A stretch of DNA of 64,000 bases from Tolypeutes matacus (GCA_026826555.1 JAKSZT010054581.1:2141415-2205414); one strand, 5' to 3'; numbered from the stretch's first letter, positions 11,640 through 23,951 are shown. The notes: a model not told the origin generated them from the letters alone. Made by a program: numbers and translations.

Positions 11640-13285
11640 GAAGGGTGAGCATCGCTCTCCAGTTCCTCCTCTCCACAGCGAAGCCTTGGGTCTTTGTTCC
11701 CAGAGACATGGAGTGTCCTTCTCTTCTCAGTGGAGGCAAAGCTCAGTCCCATGTGTTTCTCAAACCGAAAGTGCCTCATGCACCCATGGCAGGTGCCCAA
11801 GTCCCTCATGTTCACTCTCTAGCTGAAACAATGCCAGCATCACCGCAGACACATCCCGATCGGCCTGATGGATGGGATCCCGTGACCGCAGAGCATGTTT
11901 CCACCGAGAAACTTCGTCTGACTGGGAACAGACCTCATGCCATTAAGGAAGAGCTCCAGAACACGGGGAACTCATGCTACCTGAATGAGGCCCTACAGTG
12001 TCTGATGTACATGCCTCCCCTCGCCAACTTTCTGCTCTGGCAGTGCACTCTCGGTCCTATGGGCAGCAGGGACCCTGCATCGCCTGCACCATGGAAGCTC
12101 ATATTGTGTGGGCCCTGCGTCATCCAGGGAGTGTGTTCAAGCTCTCTCCTGCACTGGCTAGGAGCTTCCACAGGCAGCAGCAGGAAGATGCTCATGAATT
12201 TCTCATGCTGACTCTGGACACCTTGCCGAAAACATGCTTCCATGGAAACAGGCAGTTAGCCGACCGCTCCTCAGACACTTCCGTCATCCGTCAAATTTTT
12301 GGAGGGTACTAGAGATCTCAGATCAAGGGTCTCCACTGCCATAGTGTTTTGGACACCATTAACCTATCTCTGGATATTCTCCGATATCCAGCTGACTCAG
12401 AGTGTGAACCACGCTCTGGAACAGTTGGTGAAGCCGGAAGAGCTGGAATGGTGACGATTCCTATGTTTGCAGCACGTGTGAAAGGAACGTGTGGCCGTCC
12501 AAGACCTTGACTTTGCACACCTCACCAAAGGCCCTTATCCTGGTCCTGAAATGCTTCTCAGATTTCACAGGTGACAAAATTGCGAAGCATGTTCCATATT
12601 TGGAGTGTCTCGACATGCGCGCATATACGTCTCAGCCGAATGGCTCCCAGCTGTTGTATGATCTCTCTGCTGTGCTGGACCATGCCAGATTCACTTGTCA
12701 CACTGGGCATTACCTGTGTTACATCAAAGTCAGGAGCGGTGAGTGGTACCAGATGGATGATGCTAAGGTCTCAGCCTGTGATGTTACTTCTGTCCTGAGC
12801 CAGCAAGCCTATGTCCTCTTCTACATCCAGAGGAGAGACTTGCAGAGAGACAGTGAGTGTGTGCTGCTAAGGGTGGAACCAGCAGCCATTAAGGCATAGG
12901 ATGCAGATGAGGGAGTGATGCAAGCACTGCCCAAAGGCAACTCCTGGATCAGAGTCTATGAGTTGGAGGAGCAGCAGTAAGAGACAACCACCAAAGAAAT
13001 CACCTTGGATGAGTTGAAGTAACTCCAAGAAAAAGCGATCAAAGCCAGAATTCCAGCTCAGGAAGCTGCCTGCCTCCAAATACTGTGGTGATTCACAAGC
13101 CAAAACACAGTCACGAGGTTGAAAAGATCAGAAAGTACCAGAAAACACGGCACCAGACAACCCAGCCAGGGCCATTCCCCATCAGCTGGCGATGGATTTT
13201 GGCATACCCCTTCCGCAGGTAAGGGGGTCAGAGGTAGCAAGAAGAAAAAGAAGGGCAAGAGGACACTTGTCAGGCTGCAGTGTTC
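11640..13285 (+). pseudogene. USP17-like (DUB3-family) ubiquitin protease pseudogene
   Basis: An intronless relic of a USP17/DUB3-family cysteine protease, which removes ubiquitin from proteins. The catalytic Cys box reads NTGNSCYLNEALQCL, with the Cys codon at 11975-11977. Next come 'QQEDAHEFLMLTLDTL' (about 12180-12225) and 'IRQIFGGY' (about 12285-12309). The His box reads HTGHYLCYIK (His codon at 12708-12710), and SVLSQQAYVLFYIQ closes the catalytic domain near 12790-12832. The basic tail RGSKKKKKGKRTLV near 13230-13275 matches the family's lysine-rich end. The reading frame changes near 12030-12060 and again near 12450, and TAG at 12310-12312 replaces the expected Trp codon, so it is not functional as one protein. 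USP17-type genes are typically intronless and occur in tandem, which fits the adjoining fragment. Confidence 0.88.
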
Positions 13286-13289
13286 TCAG

Positions 13290-13440
13290 TCTGAATTTTT
13301 CCACACACACACTCAGGCATGGATGCATTTGAGTCTTTGTGTGCAAATGCACACTCAGTCACCATGAGACTCACACACCAACAGGCATATGCATGCACAC
13401 AAACTCACACACAAATAGACATGCAAAGGAACTCACTTGC
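13290..13440. repeat. CA-rich low-complexity tract
   Basis: Scattered CACACA runs interspersed with CATGCA-type words. It is a degenerate dinucleotide repeat directly downstream of the USP17-like pseudogene. Confidence 0.6.
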
Positions 13441-14390
13441 CTTGGGGCCCCACTGATGGGAAGGAGAAGTCAGTTTCAACTGTGAGTGCAGGTGCCCTCA
13501 GCCCCTTCAACTGATCATTCAATCAAGATCTTGGAATTGATTGGCAGACCTTGCTGTTGGAGAGATTCAGCAGGGTGAGAATTGATAGAGTTGATGGGAT
13601 TCCCAGTGACCTAAGCTCCCCATGAGAACCCATGTTGTGGTCTCTTCAGTATCTTTCTGTTTTATATATAACCACAGCAGCTCCCTTTATATAGGTCCCA
13701 GATTTCTCTCAACTCTTTTTTTTGAGAGTATCAGACTATGCCTACCCACTTCAGTGCCATTTTCATGGAAGTCTCTGTCTTTATGCTTTCAGGTGTCATC
13801 TGGACTGAGACTTCCTCTCCCACCAAGCAGCACCCCAGGAGATTTGGAGGGGTTTTTCTCACTGTTCACAATGACAAATTACAGACCTTTATCCCCAGTT
13901 AAAGAATGAGTTCTCCAGATTTCCCAGGGTGGTTCCCCTAATTAGATCTGAGGGCTTCTTTAGGCCACTGCCATGAATGTATAATTCAATTAGCTATTTC
14001 CTGTAGTGGAGAAAATATATGAGAAATGCTCATAAGAGCAGAAGTCCAAGGAGGTCTGTTCTTGCTCAGGCAGCAATAAATAAGTGAATCCAGCATCTTG
14101 GACAAGCTCCGTGCAGTTCAGGAAATTTCAAGAGAGAGCATAATGTTACACAGCTTGCACCTTCCTACCTCTCCTGTGATACAAGTTTCAGCTCCTTACC
14201 CATCTTCCTTGGGAAGTGAACCATCAACTGCATCTTCTCATTTATGGGTTCATGGGGATTTGTTCCTGGAATCTTGAAAGGCAAATTTGGTTGGAGTTTG
14301 CCCAGGCAGGGTGGGACATGGAAGATTTTCACTACAGGCTGTACTTCATTGTGTTAGCAAAACAAATGTTCTATTTGGTTAAATTAAAGT
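13440..14390. other. Non-coding sequence, no recognised feature
   Basis: Moderate G+C content without an ORF that carries a domain. The 95-codon frame at 13622-13909 is not recognised. It may be unique sequence or an unclassified old repeat. Confidence 0.4.
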
Positions 14391-14660
14391 TTACTGTTAT
14401 ATACTCCCACTTTAGTCTCCTTAACTTTAGATCCTGGGCATCTATCCATGTCAATGTTTAGAATTAAGGCATTTAATCCTTGCTAGCATGTCACAACCTG
14501 GGTGTGTATTGAGCCAGTGTCTTACTGATGCACATTTAGATGTGTCTGTTTTATAAGCAATATTTGGATGATATTTCAGGCCTTTGCCTTTGCCCTTTAC
14601 CTCATTGTCTTCTTGAGATGAATTTCTAAAAGTGAAACCTCTGGGTCAGTCTGAAGAGAT
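14390..14660 (-). mobile_element. Possible antisense L1 ORF2 3' fragment
   Basis: The text near 14620-14650 (TTTCTAAAAGTGAAACCTCT followed by GGGTCAG) resembles the antisense 'agtgggattgctgggtca' landmark of L1 ORF2 carboxy-terminal regions. The rest matches loosely. Confidence 0.4.
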
Positions 14661-15370
14661 CCAGGGGTGGACTCATTGCCTCCAAGTGTCTTGGTGGTGC
14701 ACCTGGTTCTCTGCTCACCTGCCCCTATACTCACCTGTGTGGTCTGGACTGGGGTCTTGTCAGAGCTGAAGTACCCGGTCCTAGAATTCAGGGATCCAGA
14801 AAAATCAGACCCTGTCACTTCGCCATGCAGCCCCCAAGCTCATCTTCAATTCTTCCTCCTTTGGGATCATGTGTATAAGGAGGAGGAGCCAAGGCTGGGA
14901 GAGTGGGGGAGGAGCTTCATGCCCACAGGTGATCATGGTGGGCAGAGCATGAGTATCTTGAGATTGGAGAAGGGCATGCAGGGAATGGGACATGGAACTA
15001 ATGCAGCATCTGCCAGGGTAGCAGGAAGAACAGGGATGAGGAAAGTTTGGCCAAGGGTTGGGAGAAGCATGTGGAGCACACAGAGCCCTCAGTGCTGCCA
15101 TCTCTGGCCATTGCACCCCCTCCAGCCTTTCATATGGGTGGTTCAGGAACTGCCAACTCTTAGCCACCTTCCTCTCACCCACCCCCACTCTGCATACCTG
15201 GGCCCTTCACTCATGCACAGTGTTAGTCACATCCTACTTTCTTTTACCAAAATTCAGCATGTTCAAGTTTTAGACATTTGTATCTATAATGATAAAAGCC
15301 TCAATTCATTCATTGGCACATTCTGCATCCCCTAAAAGCACAATTCATGTACAGTTTTTGAGTTTCATGG
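14660..15370. other. G+C-richer sequence with a chance long ORF
   Basis: A 222-codon plus-strand frame (14667-15335) and an overlapping 127-codon minus-strand frame (14805-15188) exist here. Neither shows a recognisable domain, signal peptide or membrane pattern. Open frames on both strands point to stop-poor composition rather than a gene. I make no gene call. Confidence 0.4.
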
Positions 15371-15374
15371 GTTG

Positions 15375-15824
15375 CTCAAGCAAATACCTTGAAATGGCTC
15401 ATGTTAACAAATGGAAATTGATTACCTTATGGTTTTAAGGCTAAAATAAATTCCAAATCAAGGCATCAATAAAGTGATGCTTCCTCCCAGAAGACTGGCA
15501 TTCTGGGGCTGGCTGCTGGTAATTCTTGGCTCATCTGTCATGTTGCAATGCCTATGGTGACATCTCCTGATCTTGCTCTTCTCTTCCAGGTCATATGGAT
15601 GACCAGTCTCTTGTTCCCTGTGGTTTTCTCTCTGTCTCCAAATTACCTTCCACTTATAAAGGACTCCAATAATAGGATGAAGACCAATCCTGATTGAGGT
15701 GGCCCATGCATTAACTGAATAAATCTCACCAAAAAGTCCAAGTTACACTGGGTAGACACCCATAGGAATGGATTAAATTCAGGAACATGTTATCCTGAGG
15801 TACATACAGCTTCAAATCACCACA
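15375..15824 (-). mobile_element. MaLR-like LTR, antisense
   Basis: In reverse it starts TGTGGTGATTTGAAGCTGTA, then has an ATGTTCCTGAATTTAATCC block and a 'TCCTTTATAAG' TATA-like block. This is the plan of the element at 46414-46830 and of MaLR (MLT/MST) LTRs. The right edge at 15824 ends in CA, as expected for an LTR in this orientation. I could not confirm target duplications. Confidence 0.6.
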
Positions 15825-15839
15825 CAATTAATTTTTGAA

Positions 15840-16700
15840 ACAGTCAGAAATTTTCAGAAAATTTGCAAGAACAGTACAATTTTTCCCTGAGCCACTTAAG
15901 AGTAAGTTATTGAACTGATACACTGTTATTCCCCTAATACTTAAATGTGCATTTCCCTCAAATAAGAAATCCCCCAAAACCTTATTATAGCCTTAGGTAT
16001 CAGGAAATCAGCACTGAAATATTACTGCCATCTAATCATCAGGCCCAGTAAAGTTTAGTCAGATGCCCCAATAGTGTGCCCTGATAGTGAAAGTAGCCAG
16101 TCCATTATCACGTTTTGCCTTCAGATGTATTTTAATGCCCTTTAAGTTCCCCGATCTTCCTTGACTTTCCTGAGCCTGACACTTTTGAGTATTGCAGGTC
16201 AGTTAATCTGTAGAGTGTCCCCCTATGGGGTTTTGCCTGATGTTTCTAATTATACAACTTTGGAAGGAATATCCTCCTGGCATGTTAGCAGGTGCTCCTG
16301 ATTTTACCCATCACCTAATTGATGGTGTTCAACAAATCACCTGAAAAGTATGGGCCACCAAGTCCCTCCCCTATAAAGTTACTCTTTTCCTCTTTGTAAA
16401 AGTATTTTTGTAGCAAGAGTGCTTTGAAACTATACAAATATCCTGTTTCTCACCAAATTTCTGTATACATGTATGGATTGTTTCAACTTGGACTCATGCT
16501 TTCTATGCAATTCAGAAGGTTATAGTCCATTTATTTTATTACTTATCCTAATGCTCCAATTTTCCTTGAGTTGGTCAGCGAGGACCCTATAAATGACATC
16601 TTTGTCATTTAGATGAATCCTCGATTCAGTGATCCTTTCCCTACTTTCCAGCAATAAAAAGCTGTAACTGCACATTTTACTTTTTGTGCCATGGCCTGGG
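15840..16700 (-). mobile_element. Old L1 3'-untranslated fragment, antisense
   Basis: Landmarks such as GTGTCCCCCTATGGGGTTTT (16217-16236) and TATAAAGTTACTCTTTTCCT (16371-16390) resemble the antisense 3' untranslated region of L1MA/L1MB-type elements. Strongly diverged and with approximate edges. Confidence 0.5.
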
Positions 16701-16984
16701 AATCAGCCATTTCTCCAAGGAGCCTGGTTCCTTTCAGTGGAGAATTGTGTCCAGACGCTAAGAACTGGGTGCGGGTGTGGTCCTTGCTGCTAGGTAGTGA
16801 TGGCTCTCAGGTTCACCACTGAGTTGGCCCCTGTGGCTGGGGCAGCCTTAAGGAGCAGCTTAGGAATCCTGGATCTGGCTGGCATGTCCAAGCCTCTGGC
16901 CTGTGTAAGGGTGTGCTTGAGATGGTATTTCCAGGAATGAACATGGTGACCCCAGTAGGGGAGTACCCTGAAGTATCCTATCAT

Positions 16985-17160
16985 ACTTTTTATTTTGAAG
17001 TACTTTCAATCTTATGAGGTATTTGCAATAACAATAGAAAAACATTCAGAAAACCCCAACACATCTCACAAGTACATAAATATTTTTTATATTTTGCCAC
17101 ATTTCCCCCATCATTTTGTCTATTTATTTTCCAAACATTTGAGAATAGGCTGCATACATG
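16985..17160 (-). mobile_element. L1 3'-end fragment, antisense (short)
   Basis: The ATATTTTGCCACATTTCCCC block and the following CATTTGAGAATAGG block resemble the antisense terminal region of old L1 elements. Low information content. Confidence 0.4.
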
Positions 17161-17204
17161 CCAGATGGTTATGGCCACTTGAGAGCCTGAAGCAGAGCTT
17201 GCAG

Positions 17205-17245
17205 CCTCAGGATCTGTGTGTGAGTGTGTGAATGTGTGTGTGTAC
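17205..17245. repeat. GT-rich simple repeat
   Basis: A run of TGTGTG units with single interruptions (17213-17243). Confidence 0.75.
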
Positions 17246-17249
17246 TTTT

Positions 17250-18260
17250 GTGGAAAGTTGAGTGAACTGGGCCTGGGCCTCATGTCAGTGTGAGATATCT
17301 CCTCTGAGCTGCACAATCCCACTTGCAAGCCCCACTTAATGCTACCAACACCTGCCCAATCCCAAGCAAAAACAAAACTCATGCATACACTTTAACAAAA
17401 CCTTAGAGAAATCACACACAACAACACCAGAATAAGAGAAACCTGGCCGAAGATCAGAGAGAGTCATACATCAGATCCAAGAGGCTCTCTATTATTAGAG
17501 GCAACTTTTAAAAAGCAAGGACATGAAAAGCAATGCACAAGCCTTCTTGTGAACATTTTAGACTTACAGGTATTTCTGACAAAACATAAAAGGTTGTGTG
17601 CTCTTGAACCTGAGGTGCCAAGATACAGAAGGTATTGTTTGCTTTTCAAACTCCTCTCTAGCCCATGCATTCAAGTGCACATCTCACCTAATCATAGTCA
17701 TTATCAGTGACAGGAACTTCACATTTGTGCAATATTAACTAAACTATAGCCCTTTATGGAAATTCAGAAAATTTCCCATGATTGCCCTTTTCTGATCCAG
17801 GGCCCGCTTTTCAGGAGCTATTATTTCACAGAATCCACTCCAGCCTTTAATATGTCCTCCATCATTCTTATCTTCCATGACCTTAATTTGTGATTCGATT
17901 TTGGGGCTCTTAGATGGAAAATCTCAAGAATAAACTATTTAAGAATTCTTTGTTACCATTCAATTATTCTTTACCCATTTTCTCATAGTCTTTTTATTAG
18001 ACCTATGCTATTTTCATATACTTTTCTGCACATGAAATGAATTCTTGCATCAATGACAGATCAATGACAGATCCTCCTCCTGAAGGATTTCCACACCATG
18101 AGCAACACCCATTCTAAGCTACTCTCAGCCTTTCCATTCATGGTGTCTATTAATTTCACCTGTAAAATGACAATTCTATTTTTTAGTCTTGAAGGATATC
18201 ATATTCTAGGTCAGCTGCTTTTTTTCCTAACAGCACTTTCTCTTTGAGCTTCTCCAGGTT
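17250..18260. other. Non-coding sequence, no recognised feature
   Basis: No ORF with a domain and no repeat I can name. Around 18050-18070 the word ATCAATGACAG is duplicated with an 11-bp period (ATCAATGACAGATCAATGAC), a local tandem slip. Confidence 0.4.
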
Positions 18261-20640
18261 TTTTTGTTGTTATTTTTAAAAAAGATATGTAGATTACATA
18301 AATGTTACATTAGAAATGTAGGGGATTACCATATACTCCACACCCTACCTCTCACACAATTTCCCACACCAACAACATCCTTCATTAGTGTGAGAACATG
18401 ATCCTCAGTGTAACTGTGACTCCTTTGAATGCCATCTTTTTTTTTTTGTCTACAACCATTTAAGGCATAGTCTTTGGTCTTCTGATTTCTTCTTCTCATT
18501 CTAGTGATGTTTTTTATCCTCATTGAGCACAAAGTGCTCTTTGCAATGTGGATTGAGGTCAGGTTTAAGTTTTGGAATTTCAAAATATTGCCTCTGATAC
18601 CTTCTCTCTTTTCCTTACAGTATCACAATTCCACATATGTTCAACTGAGTTACTGTACATGTTATGCTTTTACTTGCTCTTCACCCATTTCTATCTGTTC
18701 TCATGCTTTCTTGTAGTTAAATTTCTACATTCCAGTCTGACAATTCTTCCCACAGCCATGTCTCATCTATTTTTCTACCCATCTCTTGTAATCTTTCTTT
18801 ATTAATTTTAAAGTCATAAAAATTCCATTTGGCTCATTTCCCTTCTACAAGGGTCTCTGCTAAAAGAGAAAGTGTCTCTTTTATGACATTAACATATTAA
18901 TAAAAATTATTTTGGGATCCAATGAGTAGATTTTTAATATAAATTGTTTTGTTAGAGAAGTTGGACTTTACAGTGTGGTAACTTGGTTACAACTGATTAA
19001 ACAATATTAGTATAATTGTACCAGTATCTATAGCCCATAATTTACATTGGTGTTCACTCTTTGTGTTGTATAGCCCTGTGGTTTTAAAATTTTTTTTATT
19101 GGACTAACATATATATACCTAAATTTTCACTGTTAACCATATTCAAATAATAGCTCATGGCTGTTAATTTTTTTTTTCACAATATTGTGCTGTCATCACC
19201 ACCATCCATTACCAAAATTTTTCCATCCCCTAGAACAAGAATTCTACACAAATTAAGCATTAACTCCCCCTTCCCTACCCCTATTCAGCCCCTGTTATAC
19301 TGTATTTCTATTTTCTGATTCTATGAATTTGCTTATTCTAAAGAATTCATATTAATGAGATATGATACACAATATTTGTCCTTTTGTGTCTGGCTTTTTT
19401 CACTCATCATGATATCATCAAGGTTGATCCATACTGTCACATGTATCAGAACATCATTCCTTTTTATGCTGAATAATATTCCATCTCATGTATACCACAT
19501 TTTGTTTATCCATTCACCTACTGATGAAAATTGTGCTGCTTCCATCTTTTGGAAGATGTGAGTAACATCACCATGAACATAGGTGTACCAATATCTGTTC
19601 AAGTCCTTGCTTTCAATTCTTTGGTATATTTCTAAAAGTGGGATACCTGAGTCATATAAAAATTGTGTATGGCAATTGTAACTTTCTGAGGAACAACCAC
19701 ACTCTTTTTCAGTTTGGTCATTTGTATATCTTTTTTGGAGAGATATCTATTGAAGTCTTTTGTCTGATTTTAAATTGAGTTTTTTGTCTTTTTGTTAGGT
19801 TGTAGGTTTTTTTTTTTTTAAATATATTTAGATATTAAACCCTTATTGAATATGTGGTCTCCAAATATTTTCTTTTTAGTTACATGATGTACAAACGTTT
19901 TTAATTCTGATGAACTCTCATTTGTTTAGGCTTTCATTACTGCTCACGTTTTTGTTGTAAAATCCAAGAAACAATTTCCTAACACAAGGTCCAGAAGTTG
20001 TTTCCCTGTATTTTCTTCTAGGAATTTTACAGTTTGGGTTCTCATGATTAGGTATTTGATCCATTCTGAGATGTATGTGATAATTTTTTTAACTTTAAAA
20101 AAAATTGTTGTAATAAGTCTTAAAATAGGGATGTAGAGTCCTCCAACTTCATTCTTCTTTTCCAGGATACCTTTAGTGATTCAGGTCCCTTAAACTTCTT
20201 TTTAAATTTTTCATTCTTCTATTTTCAAGATGGCTTTGGCTGTCTGGGACTGCATATATTTCTATATAAATTTGATGATTGGTTTTTCTATTCCTGGAAT
20301 TTTGATTGGGATTGTATTGAATTTCTAAATTTCTTTGGGTAGGAAGTTTCATTCTCTTCCTATTTTTCTACATGTTTTATTTAAGAAAAGATGCTGGATT
20401 TCATCAATGCCTTTTCTGCATCAATGGAGATTATGTGGTTTTATTCCCTTTGTTTTTTTGATATGATATATTGCATTATTTTTTTATGTTGAGTCACCCT
20501 TGTATCTGGGCAAAAAACTCACTTGGTTATGGTGTATAATTCATTTGATGCATGGTTGGATTTGTTGGCATGTATTTTTTAGTATTTTTGCACCTATATT
20601 CATAATAGAAATTGGTCTGTAATTTTTTTTTAGTATCTTT
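18260..20640 (-). mobile_element. Antisense L1 (3' end to RT region)
   Basis: Left to right this reads as L1 3' untranslated text (18300-19350), then ORF2 carboxy-terminal text (19350-19860; for example TTCTTTTTATGCTGAATAATATTCCAT), then the RT region in reverse (20380-20620; GATGCTGGATTTCATCAATG, then CCTTTTCTGCATCAATGGAG). Stops are frequent, so it is a fossil. Confidence 0.7.
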
Positions 20641-20649
20641 AACAGTTTC

Positions 20650-22084
20650 ACCCAGGAGAAGACAATATAAAATCTGCTGCCAGGTAGCACAGGTGGCAGA
20701 AGGAAGCATGTGAGTTGCAGGCCACCCAGGGCATGCTGCTGGGCCCCTGTCACCATCCTTTTTGTCCTGTTCCATTTCAGAATGTGATGCTTGGACAGGA
20801 TTGGTCAGATCTCATCTGACAGGCCCTGAGGCATCCCTTTTTGGGGACTGGTTTCCTGCCACAGCTCCAGCCTGACTGTCGAAGGTGACTTGGGTTATTT
20901 TTCCATTTAGGCTCAGATTTGGGCTCAGTCAGGGGGCAGGAATGGAAAATTTTATGGAGTATAGGGTGATGCCCTGAAAAGCAGATAAGAGCAGCAGCAT
21001 TGAAGAGGGAAATCATGTGGAGGAGGGCCTGGACAAGCACTGGGAATTGTGCATGCACCAACCTGGCAACGGCACTCTCTTTTGTCATATACTCACTGTG
21101 TTCTGGAGAGCCCTGTGATCTGTCAAGTGCAGAACAGGGTCTTGGGCTAGCAAGAGCTCCTCTGAGCCCTTTGTAAAGTCTGGGCCATGGACTGGGACCA
21201 TGAAAAGTGGGACCTGACTACAACTTCAGCACCAGGGAGAATGGGGGAATCAGAAAACCACTCTGATGCACACAGAGTGAATACAGGGTGATGGGAGTGG
21301 AGGTAGGGGAAAGGACAGATCCTATTTGATTCCCCTAATAGAAAACATATCCAGGTGGAGAAATTGAAACTAAAACCAATGGCTCCAGTAAAAGAGTAAG
21401 GCACTAGATCTAAATGGAACAAACTGATGAGATCAGTCCCTGCATGGATGGTAAGCAAACACTTGACATCATAAGGAAGGGGAACTCATGTTGACAGAGA
21501 TGCCACCAGAATATTAGGCAGGACAAATGCAGACAGAGAGGACCTGAAACATTGGATGGAGAATATCCACATTTATAGGGTGTGCAGTATGTATGGACCA
21601 ACAAACTTATGTCAGAGGAGTGCCCTAGTGCTCTCCTTCCATGAATCCACTGACATGCCTGCAAAGAGAAGCCCATCCCACCAAGTTGGAGAACCAGCAG
21701 TGGGACTGATGGAAGAGGAAAACCACCAACAGGATAGAGGGTGCATTCTGCAAATACAGCAGGACTGGTGTACAGGTCTCTGGGAGGGAAGGCCATGGGG
21801 ATGGAGGGATAGGGACCCAAGTCAGATTGGGCTGGCTGGTCTGACATGGGTCCTGTCAGGGAACTGCATGTGTCACCTGGCAGGCCTAGCTCTGGTCCTA
21901 CCAAATCTCCCTCTTACCTCCTCTCCTAACTCAGGTCACAGGACAGCCCTGGCCCCACAGCTGGATGCCTACTCCTCTCTCCCTCCCTCCACCTTGTTGT
22001 CCATCCACCCTTGCCCCACAGAACCACCCTTACACCCTATACTTAGGCATGTGGAAGCCATGCCCACACCCAATAAGGAAAAAC
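20650..22084. other. Unclassified sequence between L1 pieces
   Basis: A moderately G+C-rich interval. Several chance frames exist, including 164 codons on the minus strand at 21410-21904 and 180 codons on the plus strand at 21556-22098. They overlap on opposite strands and show no domains. Because the next block is a sense L1 3' end, part of this could be that L1's 5' region, but I cannot show it. Confidence 0.4.
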
Positions 22085-22560
22085 ATTCTGTAGGGTAAAC
22101 AATGAGATAGTACTACTCCCCTGTTAGAATGACAAAAATTCAAAATCAGATCATACACATGCATGGCTGGCAAGTATGAGGAAGCACAAAATCTCACTCA
22201 TGACTTGTAACAATGCAGAAAGAATGCCAATTTTCAAGACAGCTTCACAATGACTAGCAAAGGTGAATATGGTCTAACCATAGGCTACCAGACAATGAAC
22301 ACCTAGTTATTTGTGTGAGTTATTTAAAACCTGATGTCCACACAAAGACCAAAACATAAATATTTATAGCAGCTTTATTCACCATCACCAAACATGGCCA
22401 TATCATCTTTCAATTGGAAAATGTATAATCAAACTGTGCTTCATGCAAACAGGAAAGGCTAGACACAAAGGGAATGAGCTGTCCTGACTCAGACATGGAT
22501 GACTCTTCAATTCATACTGTTAATTGAAAGAATTCACTCTGAAAAGTTTACAGAGTTGGA
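22085..22560 (+). mobile_element. L1 ORF2 3' end, sense
   Basis: Landmarks in order: AATGAGATAGTACTACTCCC, GTTAGAATGACAAAAATTCA, then TTTATAGCAGCTTTATTCAC (22361-22380). These follow the L1 ORF2 carboxy-terminal order seen at 51830-52110. Diverged. Confidence 0.6.
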
Positions 22561-22599
22561 AGCATGATTTTCCTTTAGCTTGATGCTAATAGCCCACTC

Positions 22600-23165
22600 C
22601 CTCTGTTTCCTAAAGTGAGGTGATAGCTGGGAAATGTGCTTCTTAAAATTTCTTAAGCAGCTCTGAAAATTCTAATATACTAATTATGCTAATTTTCTAT
22701 TCATCTAATATTAGAAGTTTACTCTTTGTACTTAGTTCCCTGAAGGATATTAACCAGAACTTCTTAGTTTTGCTTACAGGAATAAGATAATGTTTCCAAG
22801 CAAAAGCAGACACAGTGGTATAAATCTTTAACTTTTCTCAGAGACAAAAAGCTTGATATCTTTGAGCAGCTGACAGAGAGAGGAGCCATGGAGAACTTAC
22901 ACCTGCACAACAATATCTAAATTGTTGTTTATTGGCTCTTGAAAACAAGGACAATTAGACATGCTTGAGACAAAGCAGGGCTGAGAAATTGCACATACCG
23001 ACCTCACAAGACACCTGGTATCACTTGTTTTTCTTTCCCCCTATACTTCTCGTTAACCTGTGAAAACCCTAGTTCCCATTCTCACTTTGAACTGGTTTGG
23101 GGAATATTCTCCCAGTTCCTTGCTTGTGCACTCACAATAAATCACCTTCATACTGAGTGACCTGT
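22600..23165 (+). mobile_element. Possible ERV LTR
   Basis: The right part has a polyadenylation signal (CACAATAAATCACC near 23130), preceded by pyrimidine-rich text and followed by a TGAGTGACCTG block, the layout of a class I retroviral LTR 3' half. I could not find matching target duplications or the 5' edge. Confidence 0.4.
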
Positions 23166-23480
23166 TTGTCCTTTGTGGTGCCAGATTGGGCAGGCTCTTC
23201 TATTGGAAAGAGTCATCCTTATGGTAACACAGGGAGGGAAGAGAAGATGCACCCCAAGTGCACAGAGGTCAACCAGGCTCCAGTAACAAATGGAAAAAGC
23301 AGGTAGCATGGACCAGCCTGGAACCCAGCAGGGACACATCCTGGATCTGCAGGGTACCTCTAAGTGAACAACATAGGAATATCTAACCCATAAGTTAACA
23401 GAGATAATATACATATGGAAGAAGTTAATGCAGAATAATTATATTCTATAAATATAATAATCCAAAATATTAGATTCATC

Positions 23481-23486
23481 TACAAG
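23481..23486. repeat. Target-site duplication, left copy (TACAAG)
   Basis: Directly abuts the left LTR terminus TGCGGTC and is identical to 32033-32038. A duplication of 6 bp is typical of class II retroviral integrases. Confidence 0.93.
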
Positions 23487-23614
23487 TGCGGTCAGGACGT
23501 CCTGTTCAGTGGGCGGCGGGGCAGGAGAAGCCTAGGCTCCTGCGGGGGCTCGCAGGTGTGGAGGGCGCACGGTGGAAAAACCACCGCGGAGACGAGGTAA
23601 GCACGCAGGTCTAA

Positions 23615-23620
23615 TTTATT
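23615..23620 (-). terminator. Polyadenylation signal AATAAA in the 3' LTR
   Basis: TTTATT on the plus strand is AATAAA in the sense of the provirus. It lies 18 nt downstream of the TATA box. If transcription starts the usual 25-30 nt after TATA, the signal sits at or just before the start site, so it would be included only at the 3' end of proviral transcripts. Confidence 0.8.
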
Positions 23621-23637
23621 AAGGGAAGTACAGATGC

Positions 23638-23644
23638 TTATATA
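23638..23644 (-). promoter_or_regulatory. TATA box of the LTR promoter (3' LTR copy)
   Basis: TTATATA on the plus strand gives TATATAA in sense, within CCCTATATAAGC. The same box is at 31709-31715 in the 5' LTR, which is the one that would drive proviral transcription. Confidence 0.8.
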
Positions 23645-23951
23645 GGGTTATGGAGGCGGGAAAGGAAAAAGGGCTGGGCGTGATACGTGGCTGGGCGTGA
23701 TTGGCAGGGGGCAGTTTCCTTGCCTTATAAGGTGCGGCCTTGGCAGTGCGGCTCTCCCTAGCTGTGCGGGAAGGGGGAGTGTGTGTGTGGGCAGGCTTCT
23801 TCTGGTTATCAGCAAGCAGATGTTGGCTGCCTGGGCGAGGCTGAGGGCAGTGCGCCCGTTCCAGCCGCCCTACACCCGAGCAGTGGGCTGCGCATATCCC
23901 CCACTGGGCGCGGCTATGCCTGCTGGCCAAACTTCAGCCTGCCTTACTTCA

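Larger units (their letters stand above)
23487..23951 (-). repeat. 3' LTR of the provirus
   Basis: 465 bp. In sense orientation it begins TGAAGTAAGGCAGGCTGAAG and ends GACCGCA, with the TG...CA termini required by integrase. It is the partner of 31558-32032. It contains a TATATAA box (23638-23644) and an AATAAA signal (23615-23620). Compared with the other LTR it has an insertion around 23680-23710 and lacks the 26-bp tandem duplication. Confidence 0.95.

Noticed and set aside
14667..15335. 222-codon plus-strand ORF
   Set aside because: No domain, no signal or membrane segment that fits a family, and an overlapping open frame on the other strand. Treated as chance.
21410..22098. Overlapping 164- and 180-codon ORFs on opposite strands
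   Set aside because: Both are stop-poor by composition and show no recognisable protein.
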